Notes: a model not told the origin generated them from the letters alone. DNA of 64,000 nucleotides from Lachnospiraceae bacterium (GCA_021203205.1 JAJQBQ010000038.1:1-64000), one strand, 5' to 3'. Positions 15,626 through 24,589 are shown, numbered from the stretch's first letter. A program made the numbers and translations.

Positions 15626-16585
15626 GGCGAGAGAAAAGGAAGAATCATTCAGATATTGTGCATCATCCTCTCTGTGGCGATGATCGGCGTGATTGTATAT
15701 ATGGTATATGTGGACAGGCAGAGCAGCCAGGCGCAGACGGATTCGCTGGCGTCTCTCATAGAGGAGGCGAAGCCTTATGAGGCTGAGGTACAGGAACTCC
15801 AGAGCGAGCTGACATCTCTTAAAAGCAGTGTTTCCTACACCAGCGAGGAGGCGAGGCTCATGGTCGGTTTTGCCGTTACCGACGTTTCCGATCTTTCTTA
15901 TATCGAGGAGAAGGCAGATGCCTACGGGCTGTTCCCGGTGATCGTCCTCGACTGCACGCTGGACACGGAAACAATCGAGGAAATTTTAGAGGAGATGGAT
16001 GCGTCCTGGGAGATTATGCTTTATGCGACGGATTTCTCGGAGGAGACAAACGCCAGTGTGCTGTCGGTCATGTCTCTTCTGGAGTCTTCGAAGCGGGAAT
16101 ATGTGGACGTGTTCTTCCTGCGGGGTGACTACAGCAGCGACGCAAACATTCAGCTTTTGATAGACGACGGCTTTGTCGGCTACACGAGCTACAACAGCGA
16201 TACGCCGCAGGCCGGTCAGACGGAGGACGGTTTCGTGTATTTTGACTATTCCTGGCTGACATCCTCAGGCACATCGGTGGCCAGCAGAGTTTCCGCATTT
16301 TATAAGAACAAAGCATCCATGATCGTCACCTTCGATATGGAGAGCATTAATTCCGGAAAGCTGACGGAAACCTATGTGGTGAGCACGTTGGACGGTCTTC
16401 TGGAGTACACCGAAAATGACGACTGTTTCTTTGCCACGGCGGCGGATGTGGTGGCGGAGCTATCCATGATTAACGAGTATCTGGCGGAGCAGCAGGAGGA
16501 AAATGAGGCGCGCGCCGCGGAGATCGAGGACCGCATCAGTGAGCTGCAGCAGATCATACGGGGAATTTATGATAAGATGGAGTAG
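15623..16585 (+). CDS. Membrane-anchored extracellular protein of unknown function
   Basis: 320 residues. The start ATG is in the third copy of a 38-nt repeat, with TGGAG 7 nt upstream. Residues ~7-28 are one membrane helix (signal anchor) after a basic MGERKGR. A short coiled coil (~35-75) precedes an alpha/beta domain (~76-290) with alternating strands such as LMVGFAVTDVSDLS, LFPVIVLDCTL and ASMIVTFDME. The protein ends in a second Glu-rich coiled coil. The alternation loosely recalls NodB-like polysaccharide deacetylases, but the metal-binding HxxxH motif is not visible, so I do not assign that activity. Context gives no clear partner; the GH3 gene downstream is separated by palindromic repeats. 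Confidence 0.6.
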   Translation: MGERKGRIIQILCIILSVAMIGVIVYMVYVDRQSSQAQTDSLASLIEEAKPYEAEVQELQSELTSLKSSVSYTSEEARLMVGFAVTDVSDLSYIEEKADAYGLFPVIVLDCTLDTETIEEILEEMDASWEIMLYATDFSEETNASVLSVMSLLESSKREYVDVFFLRGDYSSDANIQLLIDDGFVGYTSYNSDTPQAGQTEDGFVYFDYSWLTSSGTSVASRVSAFYKNKASMIVTFDMESINSGKLTETYVVSTLDGLLEYTENDDCFFATAADVVAELSMINEYLAEQQEENEARAAEIEDRISELQQIIRGIYDKME

Positions 16586-16631
16586 ATGTATGACACCGTG
16601 GTCAAAAGTCGAAATTAAAGCGTAAGCACAT

Positions 16632-16652
16632 GAGTTCCGCAAAGCGGAACTC
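16632..16652. repeat. Palindromic REP-like hairpin
   Basis: GAGTTCCGC and GCGGAACTC form a perfect 9-bp stem with an AAA loop. The stem core CCGC-AAA-GCGG resembles the hairpins at 21733 and 24013. Confidence 0.6.
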
Positions 16653-16734
16653 GGCGACATTTTGCTTCGAAAAAGTCGTTAACTTCAGGGATCGGAAGGT
16701 TGTTTCCTGAATTCAGGAGTGAATGAATGCTCTG

Positions 16735-16778
16735 AACCTGGAATCCGTGGTGTTATGACTTTTGCTCCAGGCATCATG
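16735..16778 (+). repeat. Dispersed intergenic repeat A, member 2
   Basis: GGAATCCGTGGTGTTATGAC, preceded by GTGAATGAATGC at 16719 and by a perfect 14-bp palindrome TCCTGAATTCAGGA just upstream. Compare 15389-15432. Confidence 0.5.
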
Positions 16779-16850
16779 AATACATGAATATTAGTTGAAA
16801 ATACAGATTTCATAGAGAAATCCAGATATCACAGAATGAGGTACTTATTT

Positions 16851-19481
16851 ATGGAAAAATGGACAAGAGCTCTTTACCAGCCGAGCCTTCCGCTGGGGGA
16901 GGACGGCAGGCGGGTGACGGCAGGTGCGGCGCATATTGCGCTTTCGAAAGAAGCGGCGAAGGAGGGCATGGTGCTCTTAAAAAATGAGGATGCCGCGCTG
17001 CCGTTAAAAAGAGGAGCGAACGTGGCGCTGTTCGGCAAGGCAACGTTCGACTATGTGAAAGGCGGCGGGGGCAGCGGAGACGTGACGGTGCCTTACACGC
17101 GGAATTTATATGAAGGCCTGGCGGAGCTGAATTGTGTGAACATTTTCGAACCTCTGGCGGACTTTTACCGCAGTTATGCAGAGAAACAGTACGGACAGGG
17201 AGTTCTCCCGGGACAGGCCGCGGAGCCGGAGGTGACCGCGGAGCTTTTCGCTCAGGCGAGAAAGTTCGCGGACACGGCGGTGCTCAGCATCTGTCGCTTT
17301 TCCGGCGAGGGAGATGACCGCCCGAAAGAAGATTTTTATCTTTCGGAGGGTGAAAAGAAGCTGGTCGAAGCGGTCGCGGAGAATTTTGAACGTGTCATTG
17401 CCGTGCTGAACATCGGCGGCGTGATTTCCGCGGAGTGGTTCCGGACAGAACCACGCATTCAGGCGGCGCTGGTGGCCTGGCAGGGAGGGATCGAGGGAGG
17501 CCTTGCGGCGGCGGAGTTGCTCTGCGGCATCGGAAACCCCTGCGGGAAACTGGCGGACACCTTCGCGAAGGAGATCGAGGACTATCCCTCCACGGCATCC
17601 TTCGGCGAATCGGACGACTACGTGGAATACACGGAAGATATTTATGTAGGCTATCGGTATTTCGAGGCGATCCCCGGCGCGAAGGAGAAGGTGGCTTACC
17701 CGTTTGGTTACGGGCTTTCCTACACGACGTTTGATATTTCATGCGTGAGCGCGCGTGTTTCTGCGGACGCGGGCTCGTTAGCATATTATGCGAACGAATG
17801 CCTGGAGTTCACCGCATGCGTAAAAAATACCGGAAGCGCAGCCGGCCGGGAAGTGGTTCAGCTGTATGTTGAGACCCCGAGTAACCGGATGGAGACTGCG
17901 GCCAGGAAGCTGGTTGCATTTGAAAAAACCCCGGAGCTGGCCCCCGGGGAAGCTTGTGAGCTTCATCTCTCCGTGCCGCTGAAAGAACTGGCATCCTATG
18001 ACGAGGCAGGCGTGGTTGAAAAATCAGCCTGGGTGATGGAAGCGGGCGATTATCATTTTTACCTGGGAAACAGCGTCCGGAATGTGAAAAAGGTGTTGTT
18101 TACGGAAGATGGTTACAGAGGAAAACGAGAAGGATCGGCTGCCTGTGTAACTTCGGAATGTTTGAAAGATGATATCTTACCGGTAGATGGAAATAAATCG
18201 ACTCGTCTTTGGAAAGTTGTGAACGGGACGTTTTATCTTGCATCAGATCTTGTGGTTGAGATCTGCTCACAAAAAATGACTCCCCAAAAACCTTTTCCCA
18301 GACTTGGGCGGGACGGAAGTTATACATACATAGATAATTGTAGTGCTCAGATAGAGTTGAAGAAGAAATCTCCGCTTTCCCCGTTAAAATGGGAGGAAAT
18401 GGAGTGCGTCATCCCCGCGACCCGTGCCATCCCGCGCAGATGTTTCTTGTTAAAGGAAGAGCCGGTGCCGCAGCTGATGGATGTTTACCGAACATGTCAG
18501 CAGTACGGCAGTCATCTGTGCATGGCAGAATCCGCGGAAAACGCGGAGAACGGAGAAATCGAAACATTTGAGTGGCCGGAAAATAAACTCTGCGGAGAGG
18601 AAGAGGGCGCTCCTTATACCGGCGAACCGCTGACGCTCGTGCAGTTTGTCCGCAGCCTTCCGGATCGGGAGCTCGCGGAGCTTTTGGGCGGACAGCCGAA
18701 CACCGGCGTTGCGAATACGTACGGCGTGGGGAATCTTCCGCGGTACGGCGTGCCGAACATCATGACGGCGGACGGACCGGCGGGCCTTCGCATCGAAAAA
18801 AAGTGCGGCGTGTCCACCACCGCCTGGCCCTGCGCCACCGGGCTTGCCTGCAGCTGGAATCCCGCGCTCGCGGAGCAGGTCGGGCGTGCCGCAGCGGAGG
18901 AAGTGAAGGAAAACAACATCGGTATCTGGCTGGCGCCGGCGGTAAACATCCACCGGAACCCGCTGTGCGGACGGAACTTTGAGTACTACTCCGAGGATCC
19001 GCGGCTGGCAGGGCTCATCGGAGCCGGTATGGTGCGCGGCATCCAGTCGCAGAACATTGCCGCAACCGTGAAGCATTTCGCCCTGAACAACAAAGAGCGG
19101 AACCGTAAGGAAAGCGATTCCAGGGCCTCGGAGCGGGCGATCCGCGAAATCTATCTCCGGGTTTTTGAGATCATCGTGAAGGAAGCAAAACCGTGGGCCA
19201 TCATGTCCTCCTACAACATCATCAACGGTGTCAGGGCTTCGGAGCGGAAAGACATGCTGACCGACATCCTGCGGGGGGAATGGGGCTACGAAGGCGTCGT
19301 CATGACCGACTGGTGGGCATTTTCCGAGGAATATAAGGAAATTCTTGCCGGAAATGACCTGAAAATGGGCTGTGGCTACCCGGAGCGGCTGCTTGAGGCC
19401 ATGGAACAGGGGCTCATCGCGCGGGCGGATCTCGAGCGGTCGGCAACGCGCATACTGGAATTGATTTTAAAGATCGACTGA
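16851..19481 (+). CDS. Glycoside hydrolase family 3, circularly permuted beta-glucosidase type
   Basis: 876 residues from ATG 16851 (TGAGG 9 nt upstream; the in-frame ATG at 16836 lacks a site). No signal peptide, so cytoplasmic. Domain order is reversed from most GH3: the (alpha/beta)6 C-terminal domain comes first (EGMVLLKNEDAALPLKRG, residues ~40-280), then an FnIII-like domain (~310-410), then a linker of ~150 residues, and last the TIM barrel (~600-870). Barrel motifs include ADGPAGLR, CGRNFEYYSEDP, TVKHFALNNKE and VVMTDWWA; its Asp (residue ~820) is the expected nucleophile. This inverted order is known from Ruminococcus albus and Butyrivibrio enzymes. It hydrolyses terminal beta-glucosides taken up by the cell. 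The linker (~430-580) is poorly conserved and longer than usual. Confidence 0.93.
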   Translation: MEKWTRALYQPSLPLGEDGRRVTAGAAHIALSKEAAKEGMVLLKNEDAALPLKRGANVALFGKATFDYVKGGGGSGDVTVPYTRNLYEGLAELNCVNIFEPLADFYRSYAEKQYGQGVLPGQAAEPEVTAELFAQARKFADTAVLSICRFSGEGDDRPKEDFYLSEGEKKLVEAVAENFERVIAVLNIGGVISAEWFRTEPRIQAALVAWQGGIEGGLAAAELLCGIGNPCGKLADTFAKEIEDYPSTASFGESDDYVEYTEDIYVGYRYFEAIPGAKEKVAYPFGYGLSYTTFDISCVSARVSADAGSLAYYANECLEFTACVKNTGSAAGREVVQLYVETPSNRMETAARKLVAFEKTPELAPGEACELHLSVPLKELASYDEAGVVEKSAWVMEAGDYHFYLGNSVRNVKKVLFTEDGYRGKREGSAACVTSECLKDDILPVDGNKSTRLWKVVNGTFYLASDLVVEICSQKMTPQKPFPRLGRDGSYTYIDNCSAQIELKKKSPLSPLKWEEMECVIPATRAIPRRCFLLKEEPVPQLMDVYRTCQQYGSHLCMAESAENAENGEIETFEWPENKLCGEEEGAPYTGEPLTLVQFVRSLPDRELAELLGGQPNTGVANTYGVGNLPRYGVPNIMTADGPAGLRIEKKCGVSTTAWPCATGLACSWNPALAEQVGRAAAEEVKENNIGIWLAPAVNIHRNPLCGRNFEYYSEDPRLAGLIGAGMVRGIQSQNIAATVKHFALNNKERNRKESDSRASERAIREIYLRVFEIIVKEAKPWAIMSSYNIINGVRASERKDMLTDILRGEWGYEGVVMTDWWAFSEEYKEILAGNDLKMGCGYPERLLEAMEQGLIARADLERSATRILELILKID

Positions 19482-19568
19482 TGCGGGGGACGGGGATGAA
19501 CCGGATGAATATTCGGATTTCATTTTTTCGCATCCTTCGAAGATAGTTTTCAGGGATTTGGCAGCGCG

Positions 19569-19605
19569 AAGCAATTTGTGGTGTCAGTACTTTTAATCCC
19601 GGGAT
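19569..19605 (+). repeat. Dispersed intergenic repeat A, diverged member
   Basis: GCAATTTGTGGTGTCAGTAC within the gap after GH3 is a weaker copy of the repeat at 15389. The rest of the 237-nt gap shows no gene. Confidence 0.4.
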
Positions 19606-19718
19606 TGATTTGTTGAAGTTGTGACTTTGGGGTGACTGCTTTTGCGTAGTTTAACAGTCATCTCTGTGACCATATGGGAACCGGCGAATCGGACAGATGA
19701 AATAAGGAGAAGCTTTTT

Positions 19719-20648
19719 GTGGATACAGATAAAATGACTGATACTGATATGGAGAGGGACGGAGAAAAACAGCAGGGGGGAGAAACGGGAGTGACAGGAA
19801 CGGCCGAAGGGACGAAAAACGCACAGAAAATGTCCGCGGAAGAACCGGGAAAGCCGGAGGCGAATGCCGGAGCGGATGCAGCGGCCGGAGCGAAGAACAC
19901 GGGAAGTTTGCCGGGGCCGGGCGCGGAGAATGAGCCCACCGGAAAAATCGACACGGTTCGAAAGGTGATTTCCGCGGCAGGGTGCGCTCTGATGCTGCTA
20001 AGCATTCTGTTCCCGTTCCTGCGCATGACGGAGCCGAACGAAGCGGTCACAGATTTAACCCGCGCGGAGACATTCGCCATCGGCATGCCGGGCTGGGGCG
20101 CGGGGCCGTATGTCATATGGGCACTGATTGTCCTTTCCTGTGCGCTGATTCTGTATTTTCAGTTCAACGATAAGCGTAAAAAGTCGCGCCACGGGTGCAG
20201 GATCGCGTTCCTGCTGGTGATTTTTGACGTGTTGACGATCGCCGGATTCATCGCCCAGTATGGGCCCAGTGATATTACATTTTTCCCGCTGGCAGGGTTC
20301 TGGCTGCTTTTCGCAGGCTGGCTTCTTGCCTGGATCGCATCCTTCCTGCATAAGAGGAAGAAAAAGCCGAAGAAAAACAGGCGGAAAAAGCACGGGAAAA
20401 CAGCTCCGGAAGCGGAGATGCCCTGGGACAGCGGGGATGGCGAAGGCGGTGAATACGAGGGAGACAGCGAAGCCGGAGAGAACAACAATTCCTGGAATTC
20501 CGGGAAATCCGGGGAGAGCCGTTCCGGCGAAAACGGTTCCTCCGGGAAAAAGCTCTACCGCGAAATGAAAAAGCAGCAGAAACTCGAGCGGGAAGAGCGG
20601 ATGAGGAAGGCTGCGGAAGGGAAAAATGAGGACGCGGGGAGAAAATAA
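19719..20648 (+). CDS. Polytopic membrane protein with charged tails, unknown function
   Basis: 309 residues from GTG 19719 (AAGGAGA, spacing 8). Residues 1-80 are hydrophilic and low in complexity (Glu, Lys, Gly, Ala). Four hydrophobic segments lie at about 84-100, 130-148, 164-183 and 186-208. A very basic patch follows (HKRKKKPKKNRRKKHGK), then a Gly/Ser/Asn/Glu-rich tail and a Lys/Glu helix to the C-terminus. Nothing catalytic is visible. It lies 37 nt before the TraX-like gene and is probably co-transcribed with it. No family is recognised. Confidence 0.6.
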   Translation: MDTDKMTDTDMERDGEKQQGGETGVTGTAEGTKNAQKMSAEEPGKPEANAGADAAAGAKNTGSLPGPGAENEPTGKIDTVRKVISAAGCALMLLSILFPFLRMTEPNEAVTDLTRAETFAIGMPGWGAGPYVIWALIVLSCALILYFQFNDKRKKSRHGCRIAFLLVIFDVLTIAGFIAQYGPSDITFFPLAGFWLLFAGWLLAWIASFLHKRKKKPKKNRRKKHGKTAPEAEMPWDSGDGEGGEYEGDSEAGENNNSWNSGKSGESRSGENGSSGKKLYREMKKQQKLEREERMRKAAEGKNEDAGRK

Positions 20649-20685
20649 GGCCGAAGAGGATTGTTGTTATTCTTTGGAGGAGAAT

Positions 20686-21684
20686 ATGGGGGAAAACGGA
20701 TCGGTGAAAATCAGGACGGAAGTTCCGAAACAGCAGGAGAGTATGTCGGAATTATATTTTGATGAACATTCGACGGAAGGCATGAGAAAAGATGACGGCA
20801 GGGAAAGGGAAATTTCTGTGGGTGGTAAAAACGGAAGAGCGAAACGGGGCCTGTCCGGCAGCGATTTAAAAATAATCGCGATCGTGACGATGTTTATCGA
20901 CCATTTTGCAGCGGTTATTCTTTATGAATCACTGATCAGCGGCGCCTTCCGAACCCAGACCGCGTGGAATGTCGCTTACTATACTTACGATATCCTGCGC
21001 CTTGTGATCGGCCGCATCTCTTTTCCGATCTTCTGTTTCCTGCTGGTGCAGGGGTTTGAGCATACGCGGAACCGCGTCCACTATGCGCTGAGGCTATTTG
21101 CTTTCGCGCTGGTCTCGGAAATCCCGTTTGACCTGGCATTCAATCAGCCGCTGGACGGTGTTTTAAATCGGTTTTCGGTGTTTGGCCTGCAGTTTCTGGA
21201 ATTTGATTCGCAAAATGTGTTTTTCACGTTGCTTTTGGGTCTTTTGGTCATGATGCTGACGGATGTTATCATGAAAACCCGCATACCGCTGCCGGATCTG
21301 CCGCCGGAAAAGCAGAAGGTACAGCAGATACGAAACACGGTGATTTTGGTTATAAGAATTCTGCTGGCGGCTGCCGTGCTCTGGTGTGGGGTCAACGCCG
21401 GCAACTTCTTTCAGACCGATTACAGCGGGTACGGTGTGCTGGTCATCGCGGTGCTGTACTACCTGAATCGCTTCCGGAACGAGCAGATCGCGGTCGGCAC
21501 CTTTGCAATGATCTTTGGCGACTATGCTTTCAACGGCAGCGTGACGGAACTGCTGGCCCCCATCGGCCTGCTTCTTACGAAATTTTACAATGGGGAGCGG
21601 GGAATGCGGATGAAATATTTCTTCTATGTATTTTACCCGGTGCACCTGCTGTTGCTGGTGGCGCTGCGTGAAGTTTTGTTTTAA
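20686..21684 (+). CDS. TraX family membrane protein
   Basis: 332 residues from ATG 20686 (TTGGAGGAG at 20675-20682); the upstream frame from 20626 overlaps the previous gene and is rejected. After a ~60-residue hydrophilic N-terminus comes the TraX pattern: GLSGSDLKIIAIVTMFIDH, then GRISFPIFCFLLVQGFEHTR, EIPFDLAF, QNVFFTLLLGL, and a C-terminal YVFYPVHLLLL. Eight or more membrane segments are likely. TraX of F plasmid N-acetylates pilin; chromosomal clostridial homologues are thought to be acyltransferase-like membrane proteins of unknown substrate. No conjugation genes are near. Confidence 0.85.
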   Translation: MGENGSVKIRTEVPKQQESMSELYFDEHSTEGMRKDDGREREISVGGKNGRAKRGLSGSDLKIIAIVTMFIDHFAAVILYESLISGAFRTQTAWNVAYYTYDILRLVIGRISFPIFCFLLVQGFEHTRNRVHYALRLFAFALVSEIPFDLAFNQPLDGVLNRFSVFGLQFLEFDSQNVFFTLLLGLLVMMLTDVIMKTRIPLPDLPPEKQKVQQIRNTVILVIRILLAAAVLWCGVNAGNFFQTDYSGYGVLVIAVLYYLNRFRNEQIAVGTFAMIFGDYAFNGSVTELLAPIGLLLTKFYNGERGMRMKYFFYVFYPVHLLLLVALREVLF

Positions 21685-21723
21685 CCGGGGAAGATTGCGC
21701 TCCTGGGAGCAATCGGATTTCAT

Positions 21724-21758
21724 TCCTGGTGGTGCCCGCGAAGCGGGCATGGGAGTTT
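21724..21758. repeat. Hairpin repeat B, left copy, before the ATPase/RloB pair
   Basis: TGCCCGC (21733-21739), GAA, GCGGGCA (21743-21749) followed by TGGGAGTTT. A related copy with TACCCG/CGGGTA and the same GGGAGTTT ends the two-gene unit at about 24038. Confidence 0.65.
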
Positions 21759-21829
21759 GGAAAGATTTTATCGAAACTGATTCAGAATGGTGCAGGACAG
21801 AATGTTGTATACAGCCGGGGGTGATGGAT

Positions 21830-23278
21830 ATGTTGGTGGAACTGCGCGTTAAAAACTGCTATATTTTTTCGGAAGAGATCGTTTTCTCCATGAAGGCGGA
21901 CATGACAAACAAAAAGCTTGCCGCGAACGTACACCGGGGCGCGGGGTGCGACGTCTTAAAAACCGCCTGCATCTACGGCCCGAACAATGTCGGCAAGACC
22001 TGCCTGATCAAATGTTTCAAGGGGCTGAAACAGATTTTAAACAACGAACCGACTTCCTTAAACTCCAACATTTTTCTGGATGACGGCACCTGCTCGCTGG
22101 GCGTGACCTTTACGGACGGGGATCGGGTGTTTACCTATGATTTTTCCTATAATGAGGAGAAGAAGGAGTTCCCGAAGGAGAAGTTCGCCGAGCTTATCAG
22201 CCGGAAGAGCGAAGACGGCCTGCAGAGTGAGAATGGTCGGAGGAACGAGGACGGTCGACAGAGTAAAGATATTCGACGAAGCGAAGACATACGACAGAAT
22301 GAAGACGGTTGGAAGAGCGGAGATGGACGACAAAGTGAAGATAGTCGGCGGAGTGAAGGCGGACGGCAGAGCGAGGACAGTCGACAGAACGAAGATAACG
22401 GATTTCATGAGAAAGTTTACTGGTATCGCGACACGGCAGCCGGCGTTTATGAGTATGAGGATGACATGCTGGTGCGCATGATGCCGATTTTGTCCCGCCG
22501 AAGCCTCCTGATTCACCAGGTCGACACGTCATCCTTCCCGCTGCTGGATGAGATGAAGCAGCGCATCTTAAAGATGGCCTCGGAGATCGAGGTGATCAGC
22601 ATGGTGAATATCCCGATGCAGAAGACGATTGACCTCCTGAAAAATAAAAATGAGATGCAGGACAAGGTGGTGCAGTTTATCAAAAACGCGGATCTGGATA
22701 TGGACAGCATTTCCTACGTGGAGCCGGAGGATATCCCCTGGAAGGACACGTACGAAAACGGGGTACATTCGGACGAGGAGGTACTGGATCAGCCGGACCG
22801 CGGGTTTGACAGTATGCGGCTGGTGTCCGTCTACAAGGGCGTGCCGGTGCCGAGCCTCCTGTTTGATTCCACCGGCACGAAGAAAATCGCGGCGCTGGCG
22901 AGTTACATCATAGAAGCGCTGGAGCGCGGGCAGACGCTCATCATCGACGAGCTTGACAGCGGCATTCATTTTAAGCTGACCCGCGCCATGGTTGCCATGT
23001 TCAACAATGAGCTGAACCAGACCGCGCAGATGATCTTTTCCGTGCACGACACGCAGCTTCTGGACTGCCGAAGGCTGCTCCGACCGGAGCAGATTTGGTT
23101 CATTCACAAGGACCGGGAGGGTGTGTATGTTTATTCCCTCGCGGATGTCGATGAGTCGAAAAACACCCGGCAGGAGGATGTGCAGGAGCGCTACCGCCGC
23201 GGGGATTTGGGAGCGCTGCCGAATCCGCAGCTGATCGACACGCTGCTGCAGATGTCGGACGCGGGGCGGACGGGATAA
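21830..23278 (+). CDS. AAA family ATPase of RloA/AbiL type, candidate phage defence
   Basis: 482 residues from ATG 21830 (GGGGGTG, spacing 7). Residues ~41-52 hold Walker A in IYGPNNVGKTCLIK; near the C-terminus TLIIDELDSGIH is Walker B and VHDTQLLD the H-loop region, the layout of SMC/ABC-like AAA_15/AAA_21 ATPases such as OLD, RloA and AbiLi. Between them (residues 125-190) is an array of eleven hexapeptides of the RQSEDS type, absent from relatives as far as I know. The RloB-like gene starts 41 nt after its stop. ATPase plus RloB pairs are known as AbiL-type abortive infection modules. The ATPase probably senses infection and activates the partner. Defence role is inferred. Confidence 0.8.
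   Translation: MLVELRVKNCYIFSEEIVFSMKADMTNKKLAANVHRGAGCDVLKTACIYGPNNVGKTCLIKCFKGLKQILNNEPTSLNSNIFLDDGTCSLGVTFTDGDRVFTYDFSYNEEKKEFPKEKFAELISRKSEDGLQSENGRRNEDGRQSKDIRRSEDIRQNEDGWKSGDGRQSEDSRRSEGGRQSEDSRQNEDNGFHEKVYWYRDTAAGVYEYEDDMLVRMMPILSRRSLLIHQVDTSSFPLLDEMKQRILKMASEIEVISMVNIPMQKTIDLLKNKNEMQDKVVQFIKNADLDMDSISYVEPEDIPWKDTYENGVHSDEEVLDQPDRGFDSMRLVSVYKGVPVPSLLFDSTGTKKIAALASYIIEALERGQTLIIDELDSGIHFKLTRAMVAMFNNELNQTAQMIFSVHDTQLLDCRRLLRPEQIWFIHKDREGVYVYSLADVDESKNTRQEDVQERYRRGDLGALPNPQLIDTLLQMSDAGRTG
22202..22399 (+). repeat. Eleven 18-nt in-frame repeats within the ATPase
   Basis: Eleven units of six codons (for example RRSEDI, RQNEDG, RQSEDS, RRSEGG) inserted between the Walker A part and the coiled-coil part of the ATPase. 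All preserve the frame and an Arg-x-Ser/Asn-Glu-Asp pattern. Confidence 0.85.
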
Positions 23279-23319
23279 CGTTTTAAGTCTGTTTTTTGGA
23301 AACTGAAGGGGGGGATTAT

Positions 23320-23958
23320 ATGGCCGCCAGAATTCCGCAGGCCGCCTCACAGAGATCTGTTTTAAAAATATGTGTGATCTGTGAGGGCTATGAAGAATAT
23401 GAATACATGCAGCGGCTGGCCGAAATCGGCGCCTGGAATCCGATTTATGCCATCGACCTCGTAAACGCGAAGGGAAACGGAAATATCCCGGCCCGTTACC
23501 AGGACCGCTACCAGAACGGCGATTACGACGCGGTGTTCGCCTTCTGCGACACGGATCAGAAGCCGTTCGAGCCCTACGATGAGATCAAGCGCAAAATCAA
23601 CGTGTTCCACGGTGTGGACGGTGCGGCCGATGAAGTGGTCGTGTTTGGGAATCCGTGCACCATGCAGATCATTATCCTGCACTGGCGCAACATTATTCTG
23701 GAATCTCATAAGAAAAATTTTAACGCGCCGATTCTGGAGGAGGTTCTGCACATCCGCGGCTACCGCGCCCGGGCGGATCAGCGGGAGCGGCTGTTCCGCA
23801 ACGTGACGAACCGAAATTTCTGGAAGATGTACGAGCGTGTGCGGGGGCTGCCCGGGAAGGACACGATCCTGGGGAGCAGCAATTTTGGAAAATTTATCGA
23901 CCGCATGCGGGACAGCAGCGGAGAATGGACGCGGGCGTTTAATGAATTTTTAATATAA
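23320..23958 (+). CDS. RloB-like TOPRIM-type effector, partner of the ATPase
   Basis: 212 residues from ATG 23320 (AAGGGGGGGA upstream). The early motif ICVICEGYEEYEYMQRL and the later YDAVFAFCDTDQK resemble the conserved Glu and Asp-x-Asp of TOPRIM folds, as expected for the RloB family. Further family-like segments are NPCTMQIIILHWRN and a C-terminal SSNFGKFID. RloB proteins pair with RloA-type ATPases, and AbiLii belongs here; the related PARIS and OLD systems also join an ATPase to a TOPRIM effector. Nucleolytic activity is therefore likely but not shown. Transcription is with the ATPase. A related hairpin repeat follows at 24013. Confidence 0.75.
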   Translation: MAARIPQAASQRSVLKICVICEGYEEYEYMQRLAEIGAWNPIYAIDLVNAKGNGNIPARYQDRYQNGDYDAVFAFCDTDQKPFEPYDEIKRKINVFHGVDGAADEVVVFGNPCTMQIIILHWRNIILESHKKNFNAPILEEVLHIRGYRARADQRERLFRNVTNRNFWKMYERVRGLPGKDTILGSSNFGKFIDRMRDSSGEWTRAFNEFLI

Positions 23959-24003
23959 AAGTTTGCCATCCAGGGAGCACACAGCGCGGAACGATGGGCT
24001 TTT

Positions 24004-24038
24004 ATCTCTGGGTACCCGAGTAGCGGGTATGGGAGTTT
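24004..24038. repeat. Hairpin repeat B, right copy, after RloB-like gene
   Basis: TACCCG (24013-24018), AGTAG, CGGGTA (24024-24029), then TGGGAGTTT, matching the copy at 21724-21758 in layout and partly in sequence. Confidence 0.6.
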
Positions 24039-24058
24039 AGAGTGAGAAAACCGCCGGT

Positions 24059-24589
24059 TCACGGATTTGAACTGATTTTCGTCAGTTTTCTGACAGTGAA
24101 CTGCGCTGCCATCCCGGTGAATGCCCCCGTGACAAGCGCGGAAAGCATGAGAAACGGCACATAAATCAGCACGGCTGTGCTCCCCGTGAGCAGAAGTGCC
24201 ACAAGGATCTGCCCAAGATTGTGAAAAACGGCGCCGAACATGCTGGTGAGCACAATATGCTTTTTGCGAAAAGCCCGGCACAGCAACGCCATCACCCCAA
24301 AGCAGAGAACGCCTCCCGCAAGGCTGTAGGCCAGAAAGATAATCTGCCCGGCGAAAACCGCGGAGAGCACAATGCGGAGCATCAGCACCAGAAAGGCGTC
24401 ACCCGCACCGTATAACATGAGCACGATCAGCGTGATCACGTTCGCCAGCCCGGGCTTCACGCCGGGAATGGGAATGAGATTTACCAGAGACGCCTCCACG
24501 GTGTGGATAATCAGCGCCAGCGCGGTAAACAGCGCCAGGCTCACCAGGCGGGACGTGGACATGTGGGGGGATTTTTTTTGTGTAGTCAT
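24059..24589 (-). CDS. Gx transporter family protein (heptaprenyl diphosphate synthase component I-like)
   Basis: 176 residues, minus strand. Five to six membrane helices, with the family motif IPIPGVKPGLANVITLI (~36-52) and a middle AGGVLCFGVMALLCR, as in the Gx transporter/HepPPS component I family (ECF-S-like fold). The short hydrophilic start MTTQKKSPHMSTSRL precedes helix 1. It is the last gene of a minus-strand set with a NusG-domain-II protein and ApbE. In flavin-based extracellular electron transfer loci this family accompanies a NusG-II protein and an ApbE enzyme, so a role in supplying or supporting the flavinylated system is inferred rather than prenyl synthesis. Confidence 0.8.
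   Translation of the reverse strand: MTTQKKSPHMSTSRLVSLALFTALALIIHTVEASLVNLIPIPGVKPGLANVITLIVLMLYGAGDAFLVLMLRIVLSAVFAGQIIFLAYSLAGGVLCFGVMALLCRAFRKKHIVLTSMFGAVFHNLGQILVALLLTGSTAVLIYVPFLMLSALVTGAFTGMAAQFTVRKLTKISSNP

Noticed and set aside
15623-16585. Polysaccharide deacetylase assignment
   Set aside because: Fold alternation is suggestive, but the NodB metal-binding HxxxH and catalytic Asp motifs are not visible.
22568-23350. 260-residue minus-strand frame opposite the RloA-like ATPase
   Set aside because: Antisense of a gene with Walker A and B motifs; no family resemblance.
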